This document shows positions 1 to 7,125 of a stretch of DNA of 64,000 nucleotides, piece by piece (the first letter of the stretch is position 1; every line of letters starts with the position of its first letter). The DNA is from Phytohabitans rumicis (GTDB lineage Bacteria > Actinomycetota > Actinomycetes > Mycobacteriales > Micromonosporaceae): positions 248,001 to 312,000 of the forward strand of contig NZ_BLPG01000001.1 of NCBI RefSeq assembly GCF_011764445.1. Direction: 5' to 3'. A model generated the notes under the pieces. It searched no databases. It was given only the letters and a program-made list of their open reading frames with translations, and was not told where the DNA came from. Position numbers and translations under genes: made by a program.

Positions 1-150
1 GTCGACGCTCCAGTGGTCGACGGCCACCCCCACTACCGGGACCTTGAGCAGCCCGCGCCGCTCCAGCCGGTACAGCGCCTGAAACGTCATCTGCTTCGCC
101 AGGTCCCCGGTGATGCCGAAGATCACGAAGACGTCCGCGTCGGTAGCCAT
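1..150 (-). CDS. zwf: Glucose-6-phosphate 1-dehydrogenase, N-terminal part (runs off the window)
   Basis: The minus strand from the ATG at 150 encodes 50 residues beginning MATDADVFVIFGITGDLAKQ, then MTFQALYRLERRG. This is the nucleotide-binding N-terminus of glucose-6-phosphate dehydrogenase, whose family hallmark is a GxxGDLAxxxxxPAL-like turn. The enzyme oxidises glucose-6-phosphate to 6-phosphogluconolactone in the cytoplasmic pentose phosphate pathway and yields NADPH. The rest of the gene lies beyond base 1. It is divergent from cydA, with 84 bases between the start codons. Several homologues can exist in one actinomycete, so the paralogue cannot be decided from 50 residues. Confidence 0.85.
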   Translation of the reverse strand, partial: MATDADVFVIFGITGDLAKQMTFQALYRLERRGLLKVPVVGVAVDHWSVD

Positions 151-234
151 GGGCCCACGGTCGTCGCCCGGCGGGCGCCCAGACATCGCCCGGCGCGGGT
201 GATTCGCCGTCCCACGTCCCGGCGCGACGCTGGC

Positions 235-1644
235 ATGACTATGGGGGACTTGATCTGGGCGGCGGAGCCGGCGCAGCTGCTGCCGGCGCGTTCGCAGATG
301 GCGTTCACGCTGATGTTCCACATCATCCTGGTGCCGATGGGCGTCGCCCTGCCCGCGATCATGCTGATCGCGAACTACAAGGGCCTGCGGCACGGCGACA
401 GCGTGGCGCTGACGCTCGCGCGCCGCTGGTCGCACGCGGCCGGCCTGACGTTCGCCGTCGGCGCGGTGTCCGGCACCGTCCTGTCGTTCGAGATGGGGTT
501 GCTCTGGCCGGGGTTGACCCGCAAGTACGGCGACGTGTTCGGCCTGCCGTTCGCCATCGAGGGGGTCGCGTTCTTCCTGGAGGCCATCCTGGTGGCCGTC
601 TACATCTACGGCTGGCAGCGCCTGCGCGGCTGGACGCACTTCTGGCTGGGCGTGCCGATCCCCTTCGTGGCGCTCGTCGGCGCCTTCTCCATCATTTCCG
701 CCAACGCGTGGATGAACACGCCGGAGGGGTTCACCGTCGACAGCAACGGCCAACTGGTCGACATCGACCCGATCGACGCGATCTTCAACAAAGCACTCCC
801 GCTGGAGATGGCCCACTTCGTCCTCGCCGCGTACATGGCGGCCGGCTTCACCGTCGCCTCGATCTACGTCGTGGGCTGGCTGCGCGGCCGCCGGGACCGC
901 TACCACCGGCTCGGCATCCTCATCCCGTTCACGGTCGCCGCGATCGCCACCCCGGCGCAGTTCGCCGTCGGCGACTCCATCGCCCGCTGGCTGGCCAACA
1001 ACCAGCCGACCAAGTTCGCGGCCATGGAGGTGGTCACCGAGTCCGGGCCGGACCAGCCCGAGATCCTGTTCGGCCGGTACGACGAGCAGACCAACACGGT
1101 CTCCGGCGGCATCCGGATACCCGGCCTCAACTCGATCCTCACCGGCGGCAGCCGGGACACCAACGTGACCGGGCTCGACACGGTGGCACCGCAGGACCGA
1201 CCGTCCAACGTGGACATCGTGCACTGGTGCTTCGACATCATGGTGGGCATCGCCAGCCTGCTGGTGCTCCTGGTCGCCTGGTTCGCCATCGCGTACTGGC
1301 GGCGCCGGGACGTGCCGAGGTCGAAGCTGTTCCTGTGGACGGCCTCGGCGGCCGGGGCGTTGACGTACGTGGCCATCGAGGCGGGCTGGATCGTCACCGA
1401 GGTGGGCCGGCAGCCCTGGATCGTGTACGAGGTCGAGCGCACCTCCGACGCGGTCACCCAGGCCGACGGCGTGTGGGTCAGCTTCACCGTCGTCCTGGTG
1501 CTCTACGCGGTGCTGGCCGCCGGCACCGTCGCCGTCCTGCGCGCCATGAGCCGCCGCTGGCGCCGGCAGGACGTCGCGGACGCCGCCGTGCCGTACGGGC
1601 CCCGACCGGCGGCCCCCGAGCCCGCCGAGCCGGGGCCGAGATGA
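235..1644 (+). CDS. cydA: Cytochrome bd ubiquinol oxidase subunit I
   Basis: Subunit I of the bd-type terminal oxidase, an integral membrane protein that oxidises quinol and reduces O2 with high affinity. From the ATG at 235 (alternative ATG at 241) the protein has 469 residues. It opens with the conserved region containing SRSQMAFTLMFHIILVPMG, whose His is a family heme ligand. It has nine or so hydrophobic segments, and the conserved EVGRQPW motif lies near the C-terminus. The open frame extends upstream to base 13, but that stretch is antisense to zwf and is not CydA-like, so I reject the longer start. The stop overlaps the cydB start by ATGA, implying translational coupling. No cydCD exporter genes follow. 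Confidence 0.95.
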   Translation: MTMGDLIWAAEPAQLLPARSQMAFTLMFHIILVPMGVALPAIMLIANYKGLRHGDSVALTLARRWSHAAGLTFAVGAVSGTVLSFEMGLLWPGLTRKYGDVFGLPFAIEGVAFFLEAILVAVYIYGWQRLRGWTHFWLGVPIPFVALVGAFSIISANAWMNTPEGFTVDSNGQLVDIDPIDAIFNKALPLEMAHFVLAAYMAAGFTVASIYVVGWLRGRRDRYHRLGILIPFTVAAIATPAQFAVGDSIARWLANNQPTKFAAMEVVTESGPDQPEILFGRYDEQTNTVSGGIRIPGLNSILTGGSRDTNVTGLDTVAPQDRPSNVDIVHWCFDIMVGIASLLVLLVAWFAIAYWRRRDVPRSKLFLWTASAAGALTYVAIEAGWIVTEVGRQPWIVYEVERTSDAVTQADGVWVSFTVVLVLYAVLAAGTVAVLRAMSRRWRRQDVADAAVPYGPRPAAPEPAEPGPR

Positions 1645-2648
1645 CCGCCGCCGACGGCACCGCCGTGATCCTGGTGATCGCGGTGACCATCTACGCGTGC
1701 ACCGGCCTGGCCGACTACGGCGCCGGGCTCTGGGACCTGCTCGCCGGCGGCCGGGCGCGGGGCAGCCGGCCGCGGGCGCTCATCGACACGGCGCTGACCC
1801 CGATCTGGGAGGCCAACCACGTCTGGCTCGTCTTCCTCCTGGTGACCTGCTGGACCGGCTTCGGGCTGGCGTTCGGCTCCCTGATGAGCACCCTTTTCAT
1901 ACCGCTGTCGCTGGCCGCGCTCGGCATCGTGCTGCGCGGCGCCAACTTCGCGCTGCGCAAGGACGCCGCCCGGGCCGGCGCCCGGCACCTGTCCGGCTGG
2001 CTGTTCGGCATCGGGTCGCTGCTCACGCCGTTCTGCCTGGGCGCCGCGCTGGGCGGCGTCATGACCGCCCGCGTCCCCAGCGAAGGGGTCGGCGACCAGC
2101 TGACGAGCTGGTTGAACCCCACGTCCATCGCCGTCGGCCTGCTCGCCCTCGCGATGGGCGCGTTCCTGTCCGCCAGCTATCTGGTGCTGGAGGCCCATCG
2201 GCGCGACCTGGTCGCGCTGCGGCATTACTTCCGGGTACGCGCCGGCGCGGCCGGCGCGGCCGGCCTGGTGCTCGGCGTCGCCGCGCTCGTGGCGCTGCGG
2301 GCGGACGAGCGGGAGATGTTCGACCGCGTCATGGACCGGTCCTGGCCGCTGGTGGTGGTCGGCGTGTTCGGCCTGGCCGCCACGTTCCTGCTCGCCGGGC
2401 GCGGGGCGGCCCGCGGCACCCGGATCACCGCCGCCGCCGGGGTCGCCGCCCTGGTCTGGACCTGGGGCGTCGCCCAGTACCCGTACCTGCTGCCGTTCCA
2501 GCTCACCATCGAGGACGGCGCCGGCGCCGAGGTGACCCAGCGCTGGCTGCTGGCCTGGTTCGTCGTGGCGCTGCTGGTCATCGGCCCCGCCCTGCTCCTG
2601 CTGTACGCGCTGGACCAGCGCGGCGCCCTCGGCGAGGACGACGGCTGA
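1641..2648 (+). CDS. cydB: Cytochrome bd ubiquinol oxidase subunit II
   Basis: Subunit II of the bd oxidase, 335 residues and strongly hydrophobic with about eight membrane segments. The N-terminus contains the family-typical glycine-rich helix (YACTGLADYGAGLWDLLAGG), and the motif IWEANHVWLVF follows near residue 55. The start is fixed by the 4-base overlap with cydA. The gene ends only 8 bases before the stop of the convergent DUF2254 gene, so there is no room for an independent terminator between them. Together with cydA it gives respiration at low oxygen or when the cytochrome c branch is blocked. Confidence 0.94.
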   Translation: MTAADGTAVILVIAVTIYACTGLADYGAGLWDLLAGGRARGSRPRALIDTALTPIWEANHVWLVFLLVTCWTGFGLAFGSLMSTLFIPLSLAALGIVLRGANFALRKDAARAGARHLSGWLFGIGSLLTPFCLGAALGGVMTARVPSEGVGDQLTSWLNPTSIAVGLLALAMGAFLSASYLVLEAHRRDLVALRHYFRVRAGAAGAAGLVLGVAALVALRADEREMFDRVMDRSWPLVVVGVFGLAATFLLAGRGAARGTRITAAAGVAALVWTWGVAQYPYLLPFQLTIEDGAGAEVTQRWLLAWFVVALLVIGPALLLLYALDQRGALGEDDG

Positions 2649-2655
2649 CCTGCCC

Positions 2656-3981
2656 TTAGGCGGCGTGCGGGCCGCCGATGCCCTGCCGGTCGTCCCGCCC
2701 GGCGAACGCCCGGGTCTCCGCGTCGGGAAAGCGCGCCGCGATGGTCCGCCCCAGCGCGGCCAGCTCCGCCTCCACCACCGGCCGGCATCCCGGGGGTACG
2801 ACCGGCAGCAGCGAGTGCAGCACCGAGGTGAGGCGCCGGCACACCTGCACCGCTCCCCCGCCGTACTCCCGGATCTCGGTCATCGCGAGCCCGAGGTAGT
2901 CCGCGAAGGTCCGGGTGGGCGCGACCACGCGGACCGTGCCGCGCTCGTCCGCGACCACGACGTGGTCCGTCCCGTCCAGGTACGGGGCGAGCTCGTACAA
3001 CAACACCTCGATGTGGTTGATCATCTGCACCGCCGTGGTCGGGTCGTTGACCGCCGGCGACAGCGCCCGGATGGCGATGTCGACCAGGATCCGCATGGCG
3101 AAGGCCGGATCGTCCTCGATGGAGCGTTCGTCGCCGAGGGCGACCGCGCCGGCGATCGCGGCGGTGTTGGGCGTCCCGCCGTCGGAGTAGACGCCGACGA
3201 CCGCCTCCCCCGGGCGGACGAAGTCACCGATCGAGCAGTGCAGCGCCAGCACGCAGTCCGCCCGTACCGCCTCGGCGAGCAGCCGCCGCACGTTGATCGC
3301 CTGGATGGCGCCGCTGCGCGGGACGCCGACCAGCGCGACCGGCGACCGGCCCCGCACCGGGTTGGCCGAGCGGGTGACCCGAAGCCGCGTCTCGGTGGCC
3401 TTGCGCAACTCCTCGCGCCCCTGGCGGGCGACCAGCGTGCCAACCCCGACCGGACGCAGGCTGTGCGCGAACCGGTTGAGGTACAGCAGCAGCAACAGCA
3501 GGCTGAGGCCGAAGGCCACGCCGGCGACGTACACGCCGATGCTCGGCACCGCGTCCTCGCTGACGCGGCGCAGCAGCGAGAACGCGAACGCGATCGTGCC
3601 GACGAAGAATGCGAGCACCAGCTTCTGCAGCCGATCCCGGTACCACAGCCGCATGAACCGGGGCGACAGCGTGCCGGTGGCCATCTGCACGACGAGCACC
3701 CCGATGGTCACCACGAACCCGAACAGCCCGACCATCGCGGAGATGATGACCGTCAAGACGCCGCTGGCCGTGTCGGCCGAGAACTGCCAACTCGCCGGCA
3801 CCCCCGGCCGCCGCCACGCGTCGACCTGGGCGAGCAGCACCCCGAGCACGCCACCCAGCAACGGGACGAACCACAGGCTCCCCTTGAGCGCCTGGCGCAG
3901 CCGGAACCCGCGCGCCCAGGACAGCACGGGCTCGCGGGCCACAACCACCTCGCGTACGGGGACCGCTTCGCGTACAGACAC
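2656..3981 (-). CDS. DUF2254 family membrane protein
   Basis: A 441-residue predicted inner-membrane protein of the DUF2254 family, whose function is unknown. Four hydrophobic segments lie in the first half: around LWFVPLLGGVLGVLLAQ, VIISAMVGLFGFVVTIGVLV, LVLAFFVGTIAFAFSLL and VAGVAFGLSLLLLLLYL. A soluble C-terminal half follows, with the conserved stretch RALSPAVNDPTTAVQMINHI. I place the start at the GTG at 3981. The frame is open to 4068, but the extra residues overlap a palindromic repeat and look non-coding. A perfect 11-bp inverted repeat sits 31 bases upstream. Confidence 0.85.
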   Translation of the reverse strand: MSVREAVPVREVVVAREPVLSWARGFRLRQALKGSLWFVPLLGGVLGVLLAQVDAWRRPGVPASWQFSADTASGVLTVIISAMVGLFGFVVTIGVLVVQMATGTLSPRFMRLWYRDRLQKLVLAFFVGTIAFAFSLLRRVSEDAVPSIGVYVAGVAFGLSLLLLLLYLNRFAHSLRPVGVGTLVARQGREELRKATETRLRVTRSANPVRGRSPVALVGVPRSGAIQAINVRRLLAEAVRADCVLALHCSIGDFVRPGEAVVGVYSDGGTPNTAAIAGAVALGDERSIEDDPAFAMRILVDIAIRALSPAVNDPTTAVQMINHIEVLLYELAPYLDGTDHVVVADERGTVRVVAPTRTFADYLGLAMTEIREYGGGAVQVCRRLTSVLHSLLPVVPPGCRPVVEAELAALGRTIAARFPDAETRAFAGRDDRQGIGGPHAA

Positions 3982-4011
3982 GCGCGGACCGTACGGCCCG
4001 CCCCGCCCCGC

Positions 4012-4038
4012 CGTGATCACCCCCACCGGGTGATCACG
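4012..4038. repeat. Perfect 11-bp inverted repeat upstream of the DUF2254 gene
   Basis: Left arm CGTGATCACCC at 4012-4022, five-base loop CCACC, right arm GGGTGATCACG at 4028-4038. It ends 31 bases upstream of the GTG at 3981 in the direction of that gene, a suitable place for an operator or a 5' hairpin. The TGATCA core recurs in the palindromes at 4389-4459. Confidence 0.6.
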
Positions 4039-4059
4039 CCCGTCCCGGGCCCCTTTGCC

Positions 4060-4144
4060 GTCGATCAAGGGCGAATGGCCGTGCTTTGATCTCTAAACCA
4101 CGGCCGTCTGCCCTTGATCGACGCGGAAATCCTTGATCGACGCC
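4060..4144. repeat. Dispersed palindromic repeat, copy 1
   Basis: Arms at 4060-4083 and 4099-4122 match in 21 of 24 positions; each contains the core GATCAAGGGC (GCCCTTGATC on the other side). The spacer has TTTGATCTC. A further CCTTGATCGACG follows at 4131-4142. Two more copies sit at 17541-17644 and 58941-59030, all between genes. The form resembles REP or MITE-like elements; no associated transposase is visible. Confidence 0.75.
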
Positions 4145-4395
4145 GGGTGGGCCGGGCGCACGCGCCCCGGCGCGCGGGTGGGCCGCGCGGGCCTCGCCCC
4201 AAGAGGGGCCTCTACTGGGCGCCGCGCCGCCGCCATCGCGCAGAGACGCGGCGACTGTGTCGACCAATTGCCCGCCCAGGGGCAACCACTCGCCACGATC
4301 ACGGCGCACGTACGGGCAGCAGATCTACACGAGAATGGCTGAGACGGCGGGCCCGTTCCCCCCCCCCGGACCACTCGGACGGCAGCCCGATCACC

Positions 4396-4459
4396 GCGGT
4401 GATCATGAAGTTAGCGTCCGGGCAAGCGCTCTCTCCAACGCCAACCTCATGATCACCGC
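4396..4459. repeat. Long hairpin with 22-base arms
   Basis: Left arm 4396-4417 begins GCGGTGATCATGA; right arm 4438-4459 ends TCATGATCACCGC. The arms match at 20 of 22 positions and enclose a 20-base loop. A perfect 16-bp palindrome (4389-4404) overlaps its left end. It lies about 40 bases beyond the stop of the minus-strand gene at 4502, so it may act as a transcription terminator for that operon, or be another repetitive element. Confidence 0.6.
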
Positions 4460-4501
4460 AGGCTGGCGCCGATCTAGCGGCGTGGTCCGAGATCCGCAGC
4501 C

Positions 4502-5068
4502 TCAAGTGCCTACGACGTTGGTGGGTCGGTAGCGGACGTTGACGACCGACGTGGGGTCGGCGCCGACCCGGTGCAGGCGGATCGGCGTGCTGCCGGGGCT
4601 GTCGTACAGGCGGATGCCCTCGCCGAGCAGGACCGGCGCGATGTGCAGGTCGATCTCGTCGATCAGTCCCCGTTCGAGGAGTTGGGCGCCGATGGTCGGC
4701 GAGAACACCTCGAGGTTCTTGCCACCGGCCGCCGCCAGCGCGATCCGCACGGCCTCGGCCGGGTCGCAGTTCAGGAACGTGACCCGCTCGGTGGGCGTCG
4801 CGTCTTCGGGGTGGTGGGTGAGCACGAAGATGGGTCCTTCCCAGTCGCCGCCGTACACGGCGCTGGGGTCCGGGAAGGCGTCCCAACCGCTCCGACCGCC
4901 CAGCACGGCGCCCGTGGTCTCCACGTACTCCGCGGCCAGGCCCGGACGGGCCGACACCCCGCTCATCCAGTCCATCTCGTGGTGCGGCCCGGCCACGAAT
5001 CCGTCCAGGGACATCGTGAAGTGCCAGAGCACCTTTCCGCCCGCGGTCTGCGGCTCGGTGTCGCTCAT
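4502..5068 (-). CDS. Dihydrofolate reductase-family (RibD C-terminal domain) protein
   Basis: A 188-residue cytoplasmic protein with the DHFR-like fold of the RibD C-terminal family. Visible signatures are LWHFTMSLDGFVAG at the N-terminus, GRSGWDAF in the middle, and SPTIGAQLLERGLIDEIDLH towards the end, where the family binds NADPH. Such proteins are usually uncharacterised NADPH-dependent reductases rather than true dihydrofolate reductases. Its start overlaps the stop of the upstream TetR gene by ATGA, so both are probably made from one message and controlled by that regulator. The substrate is unknown. Confidence 0.88.
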   Translation of the reverse strand: MSDTEPQTAGGKVLWHFTMSLDGFVAGPHHEMDWMSGVSARPGLAAEYVETTGAVLGGRSGWDAFPDPSAVYGGDWEGPIFVLTHHPEDATPTERVTFLNCDPAEAVRIALAAAGGKNLEVFSPTIGAQLLERGLIDEIDLHIAPVLLGEGIRLYDSPGSTPIRLHRVGADPTSVVNVRYRPTNVVGT

Positions 5069-5688
5069 TGCCGTCTCCCTGCTGTCTGGTTGCGGGTCGC
5101 GATCGGTGAGATCAGCGCGCCGGCACGGGCGGCGGCGAGGGCGATCCGGGCGGCCAGGTCGGCGGTTGTCTGGTCGACCGGTTCCGCGATGACCAGCAGC
5201 CGGTAGTAGATCGGCGCCGCGAGGGCTTTGAACACCTCGGCCGGGTCTGTTCCGACGGGGAGCTCACCGCGTTCGATGGCGCGGCTGACGACCGGCTCGG
5301 CGCGCCGGAACCGGTCGGCGAAGATCCGTTGCCGGGCCTCGGCGATCTCCGGCAGGCGCCCGGCGTCGGAGTGCATCGCGGCCTGCACGGCGGTGCCGAC
5401 CGGACCGGCCATGCTGTCGACGAGCGCGCGGGCGAGGGCCCGCAGGTCGGTTTCGAGCGCGCCGGTGTCCGGCGTGGGGATGTCGGCGGCGAAGTGCTCG
5501 GCGAGCGCGTCGACGACGAGGCTCTGGCGGTCGTTCCACCGCCGGTAGACCGTCGTCTTGTGCACGCCCGCTCGCTGGGCCACCGCGTCCACGGTCAGCT
5601 CCGCGTACCCCTTGTCCACCAGTTCGGCCAGCGTCGCGGCATGGACGGCCGCTCGCACCTTCGCCCCGCGCCCGACCGGACCCGACAT
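5065..5688 (-). CDS. TetR/AcrR family transcriptional regulator
   Basis: A 207-residue DNA-binding repressor. The N-terminal helix-turn-helix reads LTVDAVAQRAGVHKTTVYRRW at about residues 34-54, typical of TetR; the rest is the ligand-binding and dimer domain. I choose the ATG at 5688 over 5730 because a GGAG ribosome site lies 8 bases upstream of 5688, and because the longer start would place both operators inside or beside coding sequence. That ribosome site is inside operator 1, so bound protein would also block its own expression. It is co-transcribed with the reductase-like gene and divergent from the SDR gene, which it probably represses. Confidence 0.88.
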   Translation of the reverse strand: MSGPVGRGAKVRAAVHAATLAELVDKGYAELTVDAVAQRAGVHKTTVYRRWNDRQSLVVDALAEHFAADIPTPDTGALETDLRALARALVDSMAGPVGTAVQAAMHSDAGRLPEIAEARQRIFADRFRRAEPVVSRAIERGELPVGTDPAEVFKALAAPIYYRLLVIAEPVDQTTADLAARIALAAARAGALISPIATRNQTAGRRQ

Positions 5689-5689
5689 T

Positions 5690-5710
5690 ATTGCAACTCC
5701 AAGTTGCGTT
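5690..5710. promoter_or_regulatory. Probable TetR operator 1 (autoregulatory)
   Basis: Imperfect inverted repeat centred on base 5700, arms ATTGCAACTC and AAGTTGCGTT, sharing the core GCAACT/AGTTGC with operator 2. It abuts the TetR start codon and contains its GGAG ribosome site on the minus strand. Confidence 0.65.
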
Positions 5711-5739
5711 GACCTGATCTCCTCTGACACGCTGAAGCC

Positions 5740-5762
5740 TATCGCAACTCCGAGTTGCGATA
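5740..5762. promoter_or_regulatory. Probable TetR operator 2, perfect palindrome
   Basis: Arms TATCGCAACTC (5740-5750) and GAGTTGCGATA (5752-5762) are exact reverse complements around a single central C. It lies just upstream of the AGGAGG ribosome site (5765-5770) and GTG start (5778) of the SDR gene and shares its core with operator 1. This suits a TetR dimer repressing both directions. Confidence 0.75.
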
Positions 5763-5777
5763 ACAGGAGGGATCACC

Positions 5778-6689
5778 GTGACCGACCAATCCGGCCGCAT
5801 CGTTGTGGTGACCGGCGCCAACAGCGGCATCGGCTACGTCACCGCCCGGGAGCTCGCCCGCCGCGGCGCGCACGTCATCCTGGCCTGCCGCGACCGCGAA
5901 CGCGGCCGGCAAGCGCTGGACCGGCTCCGCACCGAAGCACCCGGCGCCCGAGCCGAACTGCGCGCACTCGACCTCGCCGACCTGGCGTCCATCCGCGCGT
6001 TCGGGGCCGCGTGGGACCACGACCGGCTGGACCTGCTCGTCAACAACGCCGGTGTGGCGATGGTGCCGTTCGCCCGCACCGCCGACGGCTTCGAGTCCCA
6101 GTTCGGCATCAACCACCTGGGGACCTTCGCCCTCACCGGCCTGTTGATGCCCGCGTTGCTCGCCGCACCCGGCCCGCGCGTGGTCACCGTCAGCAGCGAA
6201 GGACAGCGGTTCGCGCGCTTCGATCTGAACAACCTGAACGCCGAACGCCGCTACCGCGCCCTGTTCGCCTACGTCCAGTCCAAGCGCGCCAACCTCTACT
6301 TCGCCGTCGAGCTGCAACGCCGCGTCGACGCGGCCGGCCACCCACTGCGCAGCATCGCCGTCGCCCCGGGCCTCACCCGCACCAACGTCCTCACCGGCGG
6401 AGCCAACAGCACCCGCGGCACGCTCTACAACACCCTGACCCGACTGCTCGTCCGGTACGCCTTCCGCCCCACCGCCGAGGGCGCCAAGACGTCGCTGTAC
6501 GCCGCTACCGTTCCCGACGTACCCGGGGGCAGCTACATCGCGCCGAGCGGACCGTTCCAACTGCGCGGGGAGCCCGCCCGACGCGACCACGAACCCGCCA
6601 TCCACGACACCGCCACCGCCCACCGGCTGTGGCAGCTCTCCGAACAGCTCACCGGCGTCCGGTACCGCCTTTCAAAGATGGCGGCGTAG
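5778..6689 (+). CDS. Short-chain dehydrogenase/reductase (SDR)
   Basis: A 303-residue NAD(P)-dependent oxidoreductase of the classical SDR fold. It shows the cofactor motif TGANSGIG (residues 13-20), the NNAG motif (LLVNNAGVA), a Ser at VVTVSSEG, and the active-site YVQSKRAN (YxxxK). The length and the C-terminal tail resemble the retinol-dehydrogenase or protochlorophyllide-reductase-like SDR subgroup. The GTG start at 5778 has a strong AGGAGG site 7 bases upstream. It is divergent from the TetR gene, and the perfect operator palindrome lies immediately upstream, so induction by a small molecule is likely. The substrate is not known. Confidence 0.9.
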   Translation: MTDQSGRIVVVTGANSGIGYVTARELARRGAHVILACRDRERGRQALDRLRTEAPGARAELRALDLADLASIRAFGAAWDHDRLDLLVNNAGVAMVPFARTADGFESQFGINHLGTFALTGLLMPALLAAPGPRVVTVSSEGQRFARFDLNNLNAERRYRALFAYVQSKRANLYFAVELQRRVDAAGHPLRSIAVAPGLTRTNVLTGGANSTRGTLYNTLTRLLVRYAFRPTAEGAKTSLYAATVPDVPGGSYIAPSGPFQLRGEPARRDHEPAIHDTATAHRLWQLSEQLTGVRYRLSKMAA

Positions 6690-6694
6690 CCGGG

Positions 6695-7087
6695 TCAGCA
6701 GGGGCGCTGGGCCAGGGGCGACGTGGCGGTCAGGTCGGCGTACGTGCCCACCGCCCGGTAGTAGAACCCGCAGCCGTAGGTGTTGTACGCCTCCAGGAAC
6801 CAGGCCGTCCCGCCTTGCGCGTCGGGGTTCAGCGGGTACGTCACCGCCGTCTCCACCGTGCTGAACGGGCCGGCGGCCGTCGACGACAGTTGCAGGTCGA
6901 CGGTCACCTGGCCGTAGCAGTCGCCGCTGAGCCGGCCCCCGGCGTAGAACATGCCGGCGCTGTAGCCGACGTTGCCGACGGTCAGCGCACAGGAGGTGGC
7001 CGACGGCGACGCGGCCGCCGCGCCGCCGCCCATCAGCATTCCCGCGATCACTGCCCCCGCCGTGATGATCTGCCGGACCGCACGCAC
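6695..7087 (-). CDS. Small secreted protein of unknown function
   Basis: A 130-residue protein not matched to a family I know. The first 25 or so residues form a signal peptide ending near GGGAAAAS-P, followed by a short mature domain rich in Gly, Thr and Tyr with four cysteines (SCALTVG, GDCYG, YGCGFYY and the terminal RPC), which could form two disulfides outside the cell. I choose the GTG at 7087 because GGGGAGG lies 5 bases upstream; the frame is open to an ATG at 7105 without a ribosome site. It converges on the SDR gene with a gap of 5 bases. Confidence 0.65.
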   Translation of the reverse strand: MRAVRQIITAGAVIAGMLMGGGAAAASPSATSCALTVGNVGYSAGMFYAGGRLSGDCYGQVTVDLQLSSTAAGPFSTVETAVTYPLNPDAQGGTAWFLEAYNTYGCGFYYRAVGTYADLTATSPLAQRPC

Positions 7088-7125
7088 GTCAGCCTCCCCA
7101 GGCACGTAGGTAATGTTCCGTCAGC

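Larger units (their letters stand above)
3982..4501. other. Intergenic region of about 520 bases rich in palindromes
   Basis: No convincing gene is present; the short frames here lack start signals and family resemblance. The region holds a perfect inverted repeat at 4012-4038, one copy of the window's dispersed palindromic repeat at 4060-4144, a C9 run near 4361-4369, a 16-bp perfect palindrome (GATCACCGCGGTGATC) at 4389-4404 and a long hairpin at 4396-4459. It separates the DUF2254 start from the stop of the reductase-like gene, both on the minus strand. Confidence 0.7.

Noticed and set aside
13-234. Extended N-terminus of CydA back to base 13
   Set aside because: This stretch is the antisense of the zwf start; CydA homology begins only at the ATG at 235 or 241.
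4361-4369. C9 run as a possible phase-variable tract
   Set aside because: It lies in a non-coding interval and is not in a promoter spacer or at the 5' end of a gene, so a switching role has no support.
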